Source: Lentisphaerota bacterium | GTDB lineage: Bacteria; Verrucomicrobiota; Kiritimatiellia; RFP12; UBA1067 | Assembly: GCA_015061665.1 (NCBI GenBank) | Contig: SUWC01000007.1 | Coordinates: forward strand, 1 to 64,000 | Length of the DNA: 64,000 nucleotides | Direction of reading: 5' to 3' | Made by a program: the position numbers and the translations under genes | Shown here: positions 51,056 to 59,345 of the stretch, one piece after another | How positions within the stretch are numbered: position 1 is the stretch's first letter | Layout of the letters: the number at the start of each line of letters is the position of its first letter | The notes under the pieces: generated by a model | What the model saw: only the letters and a program-made list of their open reading frames with translations | The model's database searches: none | Told to the model about the DNA's origin: nothing

Positions 51056-52651
51056 TCACTTCTGCCACAGATCCGCGAGGCGGCCAGTGTACAGCGGATT
51101 GCGGTATTCAACGTCGATCTCGTCCTTCTCCCGTATGCGCATGGTCTCGTCCTCGCCCCATATCCACGACTCGCCGCCGGACAATACGGCAAAGAGCCAC
51201 TCCCTCGCTATGGCCAGCGCATCGTCGCCAAGCTCATGACCTCCAGCAAATGGCTTAAGGAGCACAAGACCGCCCGACTCGCGATAGCGCTGCGCGAACG
51301 AACGGCTTATGCGCATTCTGTCTTCATCGCGAAGTCCGCAAGTCACAAGCGAAGGCGCCTTGGTGCGCAACTCGCCCGCAGGATACACGCCGCATCCGTG
51401 AGCGCCCCATGCGGCAACCGACAGCTCCTTCGACTGCGTGAAAAGCGCCGCGCACTGTCCGCCCGCCGAATATCCGTAGAGAACTATCGGGCTCGCCTTC
51501 AGCCCGTAGCGCTTCCGAATCTCGGCGACGGCCTTGGCAAGCTTCTTGCCCGTGCCCGTCTCGGGATTCCAGTACTCGCCTTTCGAGAATGACGGCGAGA
51601 CAAGGAACGCCATTTCGCGATCCGCCAGAGCACCGAAGCCAAATTCCTTCAGCGTCTTTGCACCCGTCCAGCCGCGACCTCCGAAGAGCACGACAACGCG
51701 AGAGTCGGCGTCGTATTTCCGTGGAACTCGGCAGACGAACTCCACGCCAGCGACGGCAATGCGCACGATCTCGTCGGGGACTGGCGGCTCGACATCCTTG
51801 AATGCGGGCTTACCCCACGCCTCGGCAATAGCGCGGCTCGGCAGGCTCACGCGGTCAACGGGATTCACGAACTCGGCCTCCGCGCTTTCGACAGGATAGA
51901 ACACGTCGTCCTGGTCGTCACCTATGAACACCTCCTCGCCTTTCTTGCCCGAAATGCAATGCGAAAGAAACGCCCGCGCAAGGCGAAGTGAGTCGGGCGG
52001 CACGTCGTGCGGATGGTTCGGGAATGACTTCCAGATAACGTCGACGCCCTTCCGACGCGCCTTCTCGACGAACGCGCGGCTGATGACGTAGCGGGCAGAA
52101 TCGGCGTCGCCGCACGTGACGAGCCCCGGTACGCCGCGCATCGTCGCCTTCGGTTCGTGGAAGACTCCGCATGCGTGGCTTATCCATGCGCGGCACCGTC
52201 CTGGACGCCACGCCGGAAAGAGGTTCGCCGCCTGGCTTCCGGCGGAATATCCGTAGTAGCAGATCTTCGAGTCGTCGATCCTGTACTTGCGCTTCAACGC
52301 GGCAAGTGCGTCGAAAAGCGCCTGGCCCGACCACGCCTCCGGCGACCAGTAGTTGTCGTCCTGGAAACCGGGGCATACGAGGAACGCGCCGTTCGCGTCC
52401 GCCCAGTCCGACCAGCCGAGCTTCCCCGACGCTTCGTCTTTTCCCTTGCAGTTGCGGCCGCCGAAATACACAAGAACTGGATACGGCTTCTTCCGCTTCG
52501 CGTCGTAGCTTGCGGGCACATGGTACCAGAACGTCGCTTCGGCGTTGTGCGGCGCCTTCGTCGGGACCGTCACGGACTCGACGCTCGCCGCGCCATCAGC
52601 GAAAGCGGCCGCGATAGCAAACATAGTTGCAACAACAAGACTCTTTTTCAT
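51056..52651 (-). CDS. Secreted tandem alpha/beta-hydrolase (esterase-like)
   Basis: A 531-residue exported protein (signal MKKSLVVATMFAIAAAFADG) made of two alpha/beta-hydrolase domains. Each has a GYSAG nucleophile elbow: YYGYSAGSQAANLF near residue 135 and LYGYSAGGQCAALF near residue 400. Each has a Gly-rich strand before it (LVYFGGRNC; VVLFGGRGW) and a later His (NHPHDVPPD; GGHELGDD). The layout matches polyhydroxybutyrate-depolymerase or feruloyl-esterase-like enzymes. The duplication within one chain is unusual. Only weak Shine-Dalgarno sequence is seen upstream, and the adjoining 3' gap is a dispersed repeat. Confidence 0.8.
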   Translation of the reverse strand: MKKSLVVATMFAIAAAFADGAASVESVTVPTKAPHNAEATFWYHVPASYDAKRKKPYPVLVYFGGRNCKGKDEASGKLGWSDWADANGAFLVCPGFQDDNYWSPEAWSGQALFDALAALKRKYRIDDSKICYYGYSAGSQAANLFPAWRPGRCRAWISHACGVFHEPKATMRGVPGLVTCGDADSARYVISRAFVEKARRKGVDVIWKSFPNHPHDVPPDSLRLARAFLSHCISGKKGEEVFIGDDQDDVFYPVESAEAEFVNPVDRVSLPSRAIAEAWGKPAFKDVEPPVPDEIVRIAVAGVEFVCRVPRKYDADSRVVVLFGGRGWTGAKTLKEFGFGALADREMAFLVSPSFSKGEYWNPETGTGKKLAKAVAEIRKRYGLKASPIVLYGYSAGGQCAALFTQSKELSVAAWGAHGCGVYPAGELRTKAPSLVTCGLRDEDRMRISRSFAQRYRESGGLVLLKPFAGGHELGDDALAIAREWLFAVLSGGESWIWGEDETMRIREKDEIDVEYRNPLYTGRLADLWQK

Positions 52652-52671
52652 ATTCGTGTTACCGTTTTTGT

Positions 52672-52760
52672 TTTAGACAGGATTTACAGGATTGACAGGA
52701 TTTTCGGACAATTCCCTCTGCTATTCTTAATCTTGTTAATCATGTTAATCCTGTCTAAAA
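52672..52760. repeat. Inverted pair of dispersed ACAGGATT-type repeats
   Basis: TTTTAGACAGGATTTACAGG (52669 onward) and AATCATGTTAATCCTGTCTAAAA (ending 52760) are inverted copies around a short spacer. The right arm carries the stop codon and last residues (FRQD) of the O-antigen-ligase-like gene. The ACAGGATTWACAGGATT motif is widespread as an intergenic repeat in several bacterial phyla. Confidence 0.75.
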
Positions 52761-53983
52761 GAACATTCGGCAACGACAACGGCGTTTGTCGGCGGGTCGA
52801 AGAATTCGGTCGGAGAGACGAGCGTCAGCCTCGCCGAGGGGAACCGCCATGCAGACTCAGCCGCGTCGCCGAAAAGCCACACCTCGCCATCGTCTTCCGC
52901 GTCCGCGGGAACTCCAGGCCTTATGCAGAACCGCGCGCCATTCGGAAAACGTTTCGCCACCGACTTGAGACTCCATCCCTCGTCACGGTAGACGCACAAC
53001 CTGGTAGGGACGGCGTTCCATCGCCGTCCGCCAACCACATACTCCCCCTCCACCCTCGGCGTCACATCCGACCACACCCCAACCACCGCCGCACAAAGAG
53101 CAACCGCCACACCTGCAACCGTCAACACACGCCTCCGAACTCCACCAAGTCCAAAACTCTCTGCGCCCTCTGCCTCTCCGCATCTCTGCGTGAAACATCT
53201 TCTGCCCCACGCCGCCATCATCGCCAATCCCATCCCAACAAACGTGGCAAACAGCACCCACGCCAAAACAAAGTTAACCGCTCCATATCCGCCCATCTCC
53301 TTAAAGTCAAACAGTACATGCCAATCAAATACGGACGCCGAGAACGCCGAGACCGCGAGTCCCGCAAATGCAACCCACGTACGCCGCATTCTCCAGCCGA
53401 CACAAAGCGCCAGCGCGATGAACGCAAGCCACGCGCCCCCGACAAACGCGCCCATTTCGGCAAGCAGCGTCAGATGCGAGTTGACGAGCGTCCGCACCGT
53501 AATTCCGTCCGGCAGCATGAACGCAGACGCGATTTCGCCGGAGTTTCCAAATCCAACCCCAAGCGGGTTCGCCGCAAACAGCTTCAGACCCGCAAGCCAT
53601 ATCCTCGGCCTGTTCATCACCGCCCCGTCCAGCGCCAGCCTCGGCCACATCCACCATGCGGCAACCGCAAGCACAGCCAACGCGACCGACAGGGTAGGGA
53701 CGGCGTTCCATCGCCGTCCGCGCACGCTGGTGGGGTGCGCTGACCCCAGCGCGCCGCGCCACCACAACACCGCCGCCTCAATTACCAACACTACAAATCC
53801 TGTTCGCGAATACGTCATCGCGAGCATCACGCAAAGCGCGATGCCGATAAGCCGCCCTGCCCACCGCCACTTGCCGCACCATCCCCAGCAGAATGGAAAC
53901 AACGCGCAGATTGCAGCGGCGGCATGGTTGGGGTTCGCAAAGCCGAACGACCACCGCACCATCTCGTCGGACATGTATTCCAT
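52745..53983 (-). CDS. O-antigen-ligase/Wzy-like membrane protein
   Basis: A 412-residue protein with about eight transmembrane segments and the O-antigen-ligase family pattern (FGFANPNHAAAAICALFPF, TYSRTGFVVL, then a periplasmic loop with NPLGVGFGNSGE and NSHLTLLAEMG). Such enzymes attach or polymerise glycans at the outer face of the inner membrane. The usual leading helices seem absent, as the protein starts only 12 residues before the GFANPNH block. Three in-frame repeat insertions are visible: GRRWNAVPT twice and CFTQRCGEAEGAES, and the stop codon lies in another repeat. An extended -10 (TGGTAGAAT) lies 21 nt upstream. Confidence 0.72.
   Translation of the reverse strand: MEYMSDEMVRWSFGFANPNHAAAAICALFPFCWGWCGKWRWAGRLIGIALCVMLAMTYSRTGFVVLVIEAAVLWWRGALGSAHPTSVRGRRWNAVPTLSVALAVLAVAAWWMWPRLALDGAVMNRPRIWLAGLKLFAANPLGVGFGNSGEIASAFMLPDGITVRTLVNSHLTLLAEMGAFVGGAWLAFIALALCVGWRMRRTWVAFAGLAVSAFSASVFDWHVLFDFKEMGGYGAVNFVLAWVLFATFVGMGLAMMAAWGRRCFTQRCGEAEGAESFGLGGVRRRVLTVAGVAVALCAAVVGVWSDVTPRVEGEYVVGGRRWNAVPTRLCVYRDEGWSLKSVAKRFPNGARFCIRPGVPADAEDDGEVWLFGDAAESAWRFPSARLTLVSPTEFFDPPTNAVVVAECSFRQD
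53003..53032. repeat. Short palindromic repeat in coding sequence (copy 1)
   Basis: GGTAGGGACGGCGTTCCATCGCCGTCCGCC, with GGACGGCG/CGCCGTCC as stem; in frame it encodes GGRRWNAVPT near the C-terminus of the O-antigen-ligase-like protein. Confidence 0.8.
53693..53721. repeat. Short palindromic repeat in coding sequence (copy 2)
   Basis: The same GGTAGGGACGGCGTTCCATCGCCGTCCG element in the same gene and reading frame, 690 nt away, encoding GRRWNAVPT in a loop between two membrane segments. Confidence 0.8.
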
Positions 53984-54004
53984 GGCAACAATCTTTCGTC
54001 TGCT

Positions 54005-54012
54005 ATTCTACC
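54005..54012 (-). promoter_or_regulatory. Extended -10 of the O-antigen-ligase-like gene
   Basis: Minus-strand TGGTAGAAT, 21 nt before the ATG at 53983. The 180-nt gap up to the upstream gene holds no other obvious feature. Confidence 0.45.
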
Positions 54013-54165
54013 AGTACATCTGGCACTTGGGCAAAGCATATATCTCATGGCAGTGCCTGTAAGCCACACCAGGTATCTGCCGCAAAAACTGGACTTTGTT
54101 AACGATGAAGAAAAGCAAGAATCACTCCATTTTTGAGCTGGTGGTGACACATCGATTGCAACAAT

Positions 54166-55044
54166 TCACAACCCTCCCAACAAGTCACGATTCCAAGCAT
54201 CGCCCTTGATCGGAATGAAACATTGCTTCAAAGCATCTTTGAATTTAATTGACACCCTTAGGCCAAAGCCCAAAGATGAACTGTCATATGGTTCAGATGC
54301 ACAAGACTCCACAATTGTACTATCAGTTGTTGCCCACTCAAAATGCTCTACCTTCTTAGAGGCAAATCCCATCTTCCCCGAGATAGAGCATGAACACTTA
54401 AGGACGCCTGCCATGGTATACCTTGAACACAACAAAGCATATCTACCAGAATCGTCTGCATATAACGCAGCAATATAAACATCTCTTTCTTTCCCGCTAC
54501 CCACATAGGATATGCTCTTTATGACTTGAGGCAACCGTTTATAGATCGTCGGGCAAACAACGGGACGAAAACAGCCAACGCGCATTCCAACACCGTCAAT
54601 AAGGTCATTATTAATCGGTATTTTCACCAATAACCCTTGCTTTTCGGAAGCATTACAGACCAATGTGCGCCCCAAGTTAGGGACCTCGGACACTTCTAGA
54701 TTGAATCCGTTGTTAGCATAGCGCAACGAGGGAAATTGGACGGAATGCCATATCCCCGTCATGCAATTGTTATTTAAGTAGTAGCTGGTTCCCTCTCTTT
54801 CCAAAACATACATGTAATTTGTCAGACCATCATCCTTATCGGCTTGCCATGGATGAACAACGATTTTTAATGCATCACCACAGTAAACCTTCCCCGTTTG
54901 GATGGATGCCGACTTACATTTTAGTATTTCCCCGCACGGATCTATAATTGCATCAACAGCCAATCTACAGCCAGTGTCTGAAGAACGTGTAGCTACGCAA
55001 CCTGTGACTAGCAACAATGATGCCCAAACGAATCTCAGTTTCAT
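54166..55044 (-). CDS. Lipoprotein, putative immunity protein for RHS gene D
   Basis: A 292-residue lipoprotein (signal MKLRFVWASLLLVTGCVAT with lipobox VTGC) of unknown family. It has many cysteines (GCRLAVDAIIDPCGEILKCKS, SCSISGKMG) and lower GC than the RHS core. It begins 9 nt after the stop of the RHS gene and reads in the same direction. In polymorphic-toxin loci the gene after the toxin tip is normally its immunity gene, and a periplasm-facing lipoprotein fits a toxin acting in or through the envelope. The assignment is from position only. Confidence 0.6.
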   Translation of the reverse strand: MKLRFVWASLLLVTGCVATRSSDTGCRLAVDAIIDPCGEILKCKSASIQTGKVYCGDALKIVVHPWQADKDDGLTNYMYVLEREGTSYYLNNNCMTGIWHSVQFPSLRYANNGFNLEVSEVPNLGRTLVCNASEKQGLLVKIPINNDLIDGVGMRVGCFRPVVCPTIYKRLPQVIKSISYVGSGKERDVYIAALYADDSGRYALLCSRYTMAGVLKCSCSISGKMGFASKKVEHFEWATTDSTIVESCASEPYDSSSLGFGLRVSIKFKDALKQCFIPIKGDAWNRDLLGGL

Positions 55045-55053
55045 CTAACACCT

Positions 55054-57588
55054 CTATTCTAGATATACCGTTTTGTTTTTTACAGTTGTCGATGTGTCTG
55101 CCAACAACAGAATCCTGTCCTGAACCCTCCAACTTTTTCTTGTGCAGCCCTCCAACAATGTAATCGCGTCCGCGATTGTGGCGGCTGCCCCTAGTTCAGG
55201 AATAGCCGTTACCAATGCCGACACGGCAACAATTGTAGAACCATTTTTCTGGTGCTTGAGCAAAGTCGACATGGCCGTATCTTTGGTAATGGTCAACTCA
55301 AAACTAATCTCGTGCCATTCTTCTCTAATAGTCGTTTCCGTATCTATACGGTAAGGGTGACCAGAGCCTATTGGGATGTAAATCGTATTTCCCGTTTCTG
55401 TTGTTGTATCTGACCTGATAAATCTTGAGACTACTTCCTTGTCGTCATCATTGAGAACGATAGTTCCATCAAGAAGCAAGTCCAAAACAATGTCCTTATA
55501 CGGAGGAACTATCTCATGATAACCCTTCTCGGCCACTCCAATTCCAACAGATGGTATAGGACCGTTGTCAGACATAATAGCAGTTGGATTACCTACCTTT
55601 GCGCCCCACAGATCCACTGCGCTCGTCACGCCGTTGTTGCAATATACCAGCTGGTTCCACCCATCCGGATAGCCCATGGGATCGGCGGACTGCCACTTCG
55701 CGAGGCCGGCGCGGTAGTTGCGCATTAGGAAGGAATGGCCGAGGCCTTCGACGAACGGTTTACCCGTGAAAAAGTTGGAGTTTTGAGTTGGAGAGTGGAC
55801 GGTTAAGTCTTCGCCGAAGGCGGTGAGCGCGGCGGCGGAGTACTTGCCGCCCTGCTTGGAGCCGACCGTGGTTCCAAGCGCATCGTTGAAGTACGAGGTG
55901 CCCTTCGAGGACGCGACCGGGTTGCCGCCTCCAATATGAGGCTCGTTCACGAACTGTTCGTCGCCGCGCTGGATGAGCGCGAGGCCGTCCCACTGGAAAG
56001 TTTCGGTGTCGGACGCGACAAGCGCGTCCCTCCCCGGACGAGACGAGCTCGTCCCTACCGTCGCGGAGGCAAGCTGGCCGTCGGCGTGGTAGGTGAAGGT
56101 GCGGGTCGTGTCGCCGTCGGTGACAGACATCACCTTGTCGAGGTAACCGTAGCGGTAGGTCTTGCTGCCCTCGCGGACGAGACGGCCTGCGGCGTCGTAT
56201 GCGTAGCGCGTCGTCACGCCGTCGGTCGTGGAGCTGACGAGCTGGTTCGCAGAGTCGAACGCGAAGGTGGTCGTGATGTAATCATCGGATTGCGGCGTGC
56301 GCGGGGCGCCCGCCCTACCGCTGCGGAGGATTTGCTTCTTGAGCATGTTGCCCGCCTTGTCGTAGACGTAGCGCTCAACCGCGTTGCCGTCGGAATCCTT
56401 GACCGCGAGAAGCTGCCCCTTCCTGTCGTACTCGTACGTCTGGCGGACGCCATTGGCAGTGCGCGCGACGACGCGGCCGGACTTCGAGTACTCGTATTCG
56501 ACCGAGGACTCGGGGTTGACCCTGCCGCCCAGGTACTTGCCCGCGAGCAGTCCACGCTTCGTGTAGGAGAAGTCTATGGGCGTTCCGTTCACCGTCTGCC
56601 TCGACACGCGCCCCGCCTTGTCGTAGCGGTACGAGACCGTCATGCCGTCCGCCTTCGTCTCCGAAAGACGCCCGAACTTGTCGTAGGCGCGGCTCTCGGA
56701 CGAGACGACCGTCCCCTTCCTGTCGCGTGTCGTGCGCGCGGTGCGGTTGCCCCATGCATCGTAGGAGTAGCGCGTGGAAAGGCCGTACTCCTTCCTCTCG
56801 GTGAGGCGTCCGAAGTGGTCGTAGGAGCACGTCTCCTTCGTCCTGCCGCGCGTGTGGACCGAAAGGCGACCCCACTTGTCGTAGGCGAACGTCTCGTCCT
56901 CGCCGCCGTCGTACTCGACGCGGACCGGACGGCGGAATTCGTCGTACTCCGTGCGGATGTGCCTGTCCTCGCTATCATTCCATTTGGACACGACCTCCTT
57001 GATGAGTCCGAGGTCATCGCGGACATAGTCCGTGAGCTGTCCTGCGGCGGTCGTGCGTGACTCAAGCCCGAAGCGTCCCCAGCCGAATCTAATCTCGTGT
57101 CCGTTCTCGTCGATCACGGACGTTCTGCGGCCAAGCGCATCATACGAATAAGCGCATTCCGAACCGTCGGGGAACTTCTCCGTCAAAACCTTGCCGAAGG
57201 CGTCGCGCTCGAACGACTTCGTGAGCCCGTCCTGGTCGGTGTATGCAACGGGACGTCCCATTCCATCGTATGAAACGTCAAGAGACGAGACGACATCGCC
57301 TTCGAAAAGGCGTTCCATGCGGGTCACGAGCCCCGCGTCGTTATAGTCGTACTTCGTCGTCATGCCGTCTGCGTCCGTCACGCTGACGGGCGTATGGAAA
57401 TCAATATAGCAAATCTTGGTGGCGTTGCCTATGGGGTCTTTGACCAAAACCGGGAATCCTGAGCGATTGTACGCGATCTCCGTAGCGCCGCGCCCGTCGT
57501 CCACGGACGTGACATCGCCGTGCCTGTCGCGGATTATGCGCGTCGCAAGCGCCGTTGTGCCGTCGGCGTTGAGGAGCGAAACAGCCAC
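55054..57588 (-). CDS. RHS-repeat polymorphic toxin (RHS-D)
   Basis: An 844-residue protein of YD/RHS repeats (RYSYDAWGNRTARTT, YRYDKAGRVSRQ, YEYDRKGQLLAV) ending in the core GYPDGWNQLVYCNNGVTSAVDLWGA, where the shell closes and the variable tip begins. The tip (about 180 residues) has no recognised domain but contains a hydrophobic stretch TIVAVSALVTAIPELGAA. Repeat-derived inserts occur at fixed core points: SGRAGAPRT, SSRPGRDALVAS and SPTQNSN. A signal peptide lies upstream in another frame, so the 5' end may be damaged or start further back in-frame (TVEPVASFGYAKGREP). A lipoprotein gene follows. Confidence 0.85.
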   Translation of the reverse strand: MAVSLLNADGTTALATRIIRDRHGDVTSVDDGRGATEIAYNRSGFPVLVKDPIGNATKICYIDFHTPVSVTDADGMTTKYDYNDAGLVTRMERLFEGDVVSSLDVSYDGMGRPVAYTDQDGLTKSFERDAFGKVLTEKFPDGSECAYSYDALGRRTSVIDENGHEIRFGWGRFGLESRTTAAGQLTDYVRDDLGLIKEVVSKWNDSEDRHIRTEYDEFRRPVRVEYDGGEDETFAYDKWGRLSVHTRGRTKETCSYDHFGRLTERKEYGLSTRYSYDAWGNRTARTTRDRKGTVVSSESRAYDKFGRLSETKADGMTVSYRYDKAGRVSRQTVNGTPIDFSYTKRGLLAGKYLGGRVNPESSVEYEYSKSGRVVARTANGVRQTYEYDRKGQLLAVKDSDGNAVERYVYDKAGNMLKKQILRSGRAGAPRTPQSDDYITTTFAFDSANQLVSSTTDGVTTRYAYDAAGRLVREGSKTYRYGYLDKVMSVTDGDTTRTFTYHADGQLASATVGTSSSRPGRDALVASDTETFQWDGLALIQRGDEQFVNEPHIGGGNPVASSKGTSYFNDALGTTVGSKQGGKYSAAALTAFGEDLTVHSPTQNSNFFTGKPFVEGLGHSFLMRNYRAGLAKWQSADPMGYPDGWNQLVYCNNGVTSAVDLWGAKVGNPTAIMSDNGPIPSVGIGVAEKGYHEIVPPYKDIVLDLLLDGTIVLNDDDKEVVSRFIRSDTTTETGNTIYIPIGSGHPYRIDTETTIREEWHEISFELTITKDTAMSTLLKHQKNGSTIVAVSALVTAIPELGAAATIADAITLLEGCTRKSWRVQDRILLLADTSTTVKNKTVYLE

Positions 57589-57755
57589 GGGCTCGCGTCC
57601 CTTAGCGTAGCCGAACGAGGCGACTGGCTCGACTGTCCGCTCGCCGCACGCCCTGCGCGAAGCCTTCGCGAAGTGAAGTCGACGCGCTCGGCGGCGACGG
57701 AAGCAAAACCCGCTAATGCGGCGAGTAGGAATGCTGCGATTGTCTTCGTTTTCAT
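57589..57755 (-). pseudogene. Signal-peptide start out of frame with RHS-D
   Basis: An ATG at 57755 encodes a good signal peptide, MKTKTIAAFLLAALAGFASVAAERVDF, but its frame differs from that of RHS-D and reads into it as an Arg/Ser-rich shadow. The RHS frame itself stays open upstream of 57588 with plausible protein (CGERTVEPVASFGYAKGRE). An internal deletion or a frameshift near the palindromic TTCGCGAAGGCTTCGCG would explain the mismatch. A sequencing error is the alternative. Confidence 0.55.
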
Positions 57756-57794
57756 TACGATAGTTAACTTTATAAACGGTTAGGTTCGTATGGT

Positions 57795-58820
57795 TCAGAC
57801 CGTCCAGTTTGTTTCGTTTGACTCAAAGTTTTCAAGCTGCAGTGCATAGAAGGTCTTGGACGCACGCTTCTTAATCGACTCGTGAATTCTATCAAATGGC
57901 CAATAGTACCGAACTTGATAGGGCGCCTCGCCAAACGGATGATGGCGAGACTTCTCAATTGCCGCAAAATCGACATCGTCCGCCGAGACGATATCTTTAA
58001 ACTTCAGCCCGCGGCCAGAGGCCTTATTCATCATCCAAGCAAGCGAAATACGGCTCATGCCCTTGTCGTCGGCATAGCCACCGCCGACCTCAGAATGCAC
58101 TCCCGAGAACCACACCTGTTCTATACCATCTTCCGGCAAATAGTGCATTACCGGAAAGAAACGGCGTCGCTCGTCTGCGGCCATTGCGTGGTAGATGCGT
58201 TCTACCAAAGGCGACTTTAAGCCATTGAAAAAACCTCGATACCTGTCATTCTGCGAAGAAACGACATCCCATAGCCCCATCATAGCAATACTCGGAGAAT
58301 CATCAACACGATCTACCTGGAGACCATCAAGCCGATCAGCATCTTTTCGCATGAAAGCATCGACAATGCCATCTGAATCCGAAAGCAATTTCGCGACGCC
58401 CGCCCGATAGAGCAGCCAACTGAAAACATGGCAGATGTACGCCCCTCTGCTAAAGCCGAACAAGTAGATCTTGATCTTCACTCCCGCACGCCGACAAATA
58501 TTGTAGGCCTTCACCAGCTCGCGATATCCTTCCTTGACTGGCTGGTCTAGATCTGCCGCGAAGAGTCCGCCTTTCAACATATTGCCCTTAGCGGTTCCAG
58601 GACCCTCGACGTAAACCTCGTAAGTCAGTTCCGTATCGCCACTATCGTCTTTAAACGGCTCATCGGCACACAATGCGTCATGGAGTTTGAGGACATTAGT
58701 ACCCTCCTCGTTATCCTCGGTGTCTGGATTCTCCGTATTCCACGTTCCGTCGAAGCAAATCACGAGATTGCAGACGGAGACTCCATTTAGCATGCCCTTT
58801 AATCTTTTGACATTACCCAT
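57795..58820 (-). CDS. DUF2235 alpha/beta-hydrolase, Tle1-like phospholipase effector candidate
   Basis: A 341-residue protein without signal peptide. The DUF2235 motifs are LVICFDGTWN at the start, the nucleophile elbow LFGFSRGAYICH, the Asp region MGLWDVVSS and the His block WFSGVHSEVGGGY. Members such as Tle1 are antibacterial phospholipases delivered into other cells; others are fused to or neighbour RHS proteins. A lipoprotein gene of matching type precedes it in the same unit, 12 nt apart, as expected for an effector and its periplasmic immunity protein. Function in interbacterial killing is inferred from family and neighbourhood. Confidence 0.85.
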   Translation of the reverse strand: MGNVKRLKGMLNGVSVCNLVICFDGTWNTENPDTEDNEEGTNVLKLHDALCADEPFKDDSGDTELTYEVYVEGPGTAKGNMLKGGLFAADLDQPVKEGYRELVKAYNICRRAGVKIKIYLFGFSRGAYICHVFSWLLYRAGVAKLLSDSDGIVDAFMRKDADRLDGLQVDRVDDSPSIAMMGLWDVVSSQNDRYRGFFNGLKSPLVERIYHAMAADERRRFFPVMHYLPEDGIEQVWFSGVHSEVGGGYADDKGMSRISLAWMMNKASGRGLKFKDIVSADDVDFAAIEKSRHHPFGEAPYQVRYYWPFDRIHESIKKRASKTFYALQLENFESNETNWTV

Positions 58821-58832
58821 CGTTACACCTCC

Positions 58833-59159
58833 CTACTTTTCAAGCCACCAGGTGACATACACTGGGGTTCGAAAACCCAAACACGAGATTCCCATTAGGA
58901 CCTGACTCCACGTCTGAGTGCATGTCACACGCCAAAGCCCGCGCTCCTCAATTTCGGAATTTGCGTCGGACTGTAATTGTTCGTCAAGGACTTGTTGCGG
59001 ACTTTTATTCCACCAGTTTCCTGTGTACGTGTTCTGGAAATACTCATCCGATTTCTTTGAATGCACCAACTTGGTTGCCGAACTCTGCAAGTCAACCGAT
59101 ACGCACCCAGCGAAAAGCATGAATACGGCAACTACAGACACTTTGGTTATCTTATGCAT
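58833..59159 (-). CDS. Small lipoprotein, putative immunity partner of the DUF2235 protein
   Basis: A 108-residue lipoprotein starting at 59159 (AGGAG five nt upstream); the track start at 59201 adds a poor N-terminus. The signal is MHKITKVSVVAVFMLFAGC with lipobox FAGC. The mature part is hydrophilic with W-rich spots (TYTGNWWNKSPQQVLDEQL) and ends VYVTWWLEK. No family recognised. Immunity proteins for Tle phospholipases are often periplasmic lipoproteins, which motivates the suggestion. Confidence 0.6.
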   Translation of the reverse strand: MHKITKVSVVAVFMLFAGCVSVDLQSSATKLVHSKKSDEYFQNTYTGNWWNKSPQQVLDEQLQSDANSEIEERGLWRVTCTQTWSQVLMGISCLGFRTPVYVTWWLEK

Positions 59160-59213
59160 TGTAACTCCTTGTTTATCATAGCTTATGCAGACCATCTGCA
59201 AAGATGTATTTAT

Positions 59214-59245
59214 ATGATATCAAATCCCTGGTGTTCTGTGTCAAA
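59214..59245 (-). promoter_or_regulatory. Probable promoter of the DUF2235 unit
   Basis: Minus-strand TTGACA (59240-59245) with AT-rich -10-like sequence around 59214-59222 (TGATATCATA). The exact -10 is ambiguous because spacers of 17 to 20 nt are possible. Confidence 0.45.
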
Positions 59246-59332
59246 CTATTTGTTTACAATTTCGTAAAGTTGGCAGAGTGAAAAATTAAGAAGAAATTAT
59301 TTTCAAATCATCTTGAAATCATTTTCGTTTGA

Positions 59333-59338
59333 TACAAT
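59333..59338 (+). promoter_or_regulatory. -10 element of a leaderless winged-helix gene
   Basis: TACAAT ends 7 nt before the ATG at 59346 in a strongly AT-rich leader and there is no Shine-Dalgarno sequence. Confidence 0.5.
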
Positions 59339-59345
59339 ACTAAGC

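Noticed and set aside
52157-53743. Plus-strand ORF of 528 aa spanning two genes and a repeat
   Set aside because: It crosses the esterase gene, the ACAGGATT repeat and the ligase-like gene; the middle (DRIYRIDRIFGQ) is repeat translation.
54020-54033. Possible further 14-bp palindrome upstream of the O-antigen-ligase-like gene
   Set aside because: Only one half-site (TGCCC) fits and the distance to the -10 is 9 nt, unlike the other sites.
57580-57760. Programmed frameshift producing full-length RHS-D
   Set aside because: No slippery heptamer with a following pseudoknot is evident; a deletion or sequence error at the palindrome explains the frame change more simply.
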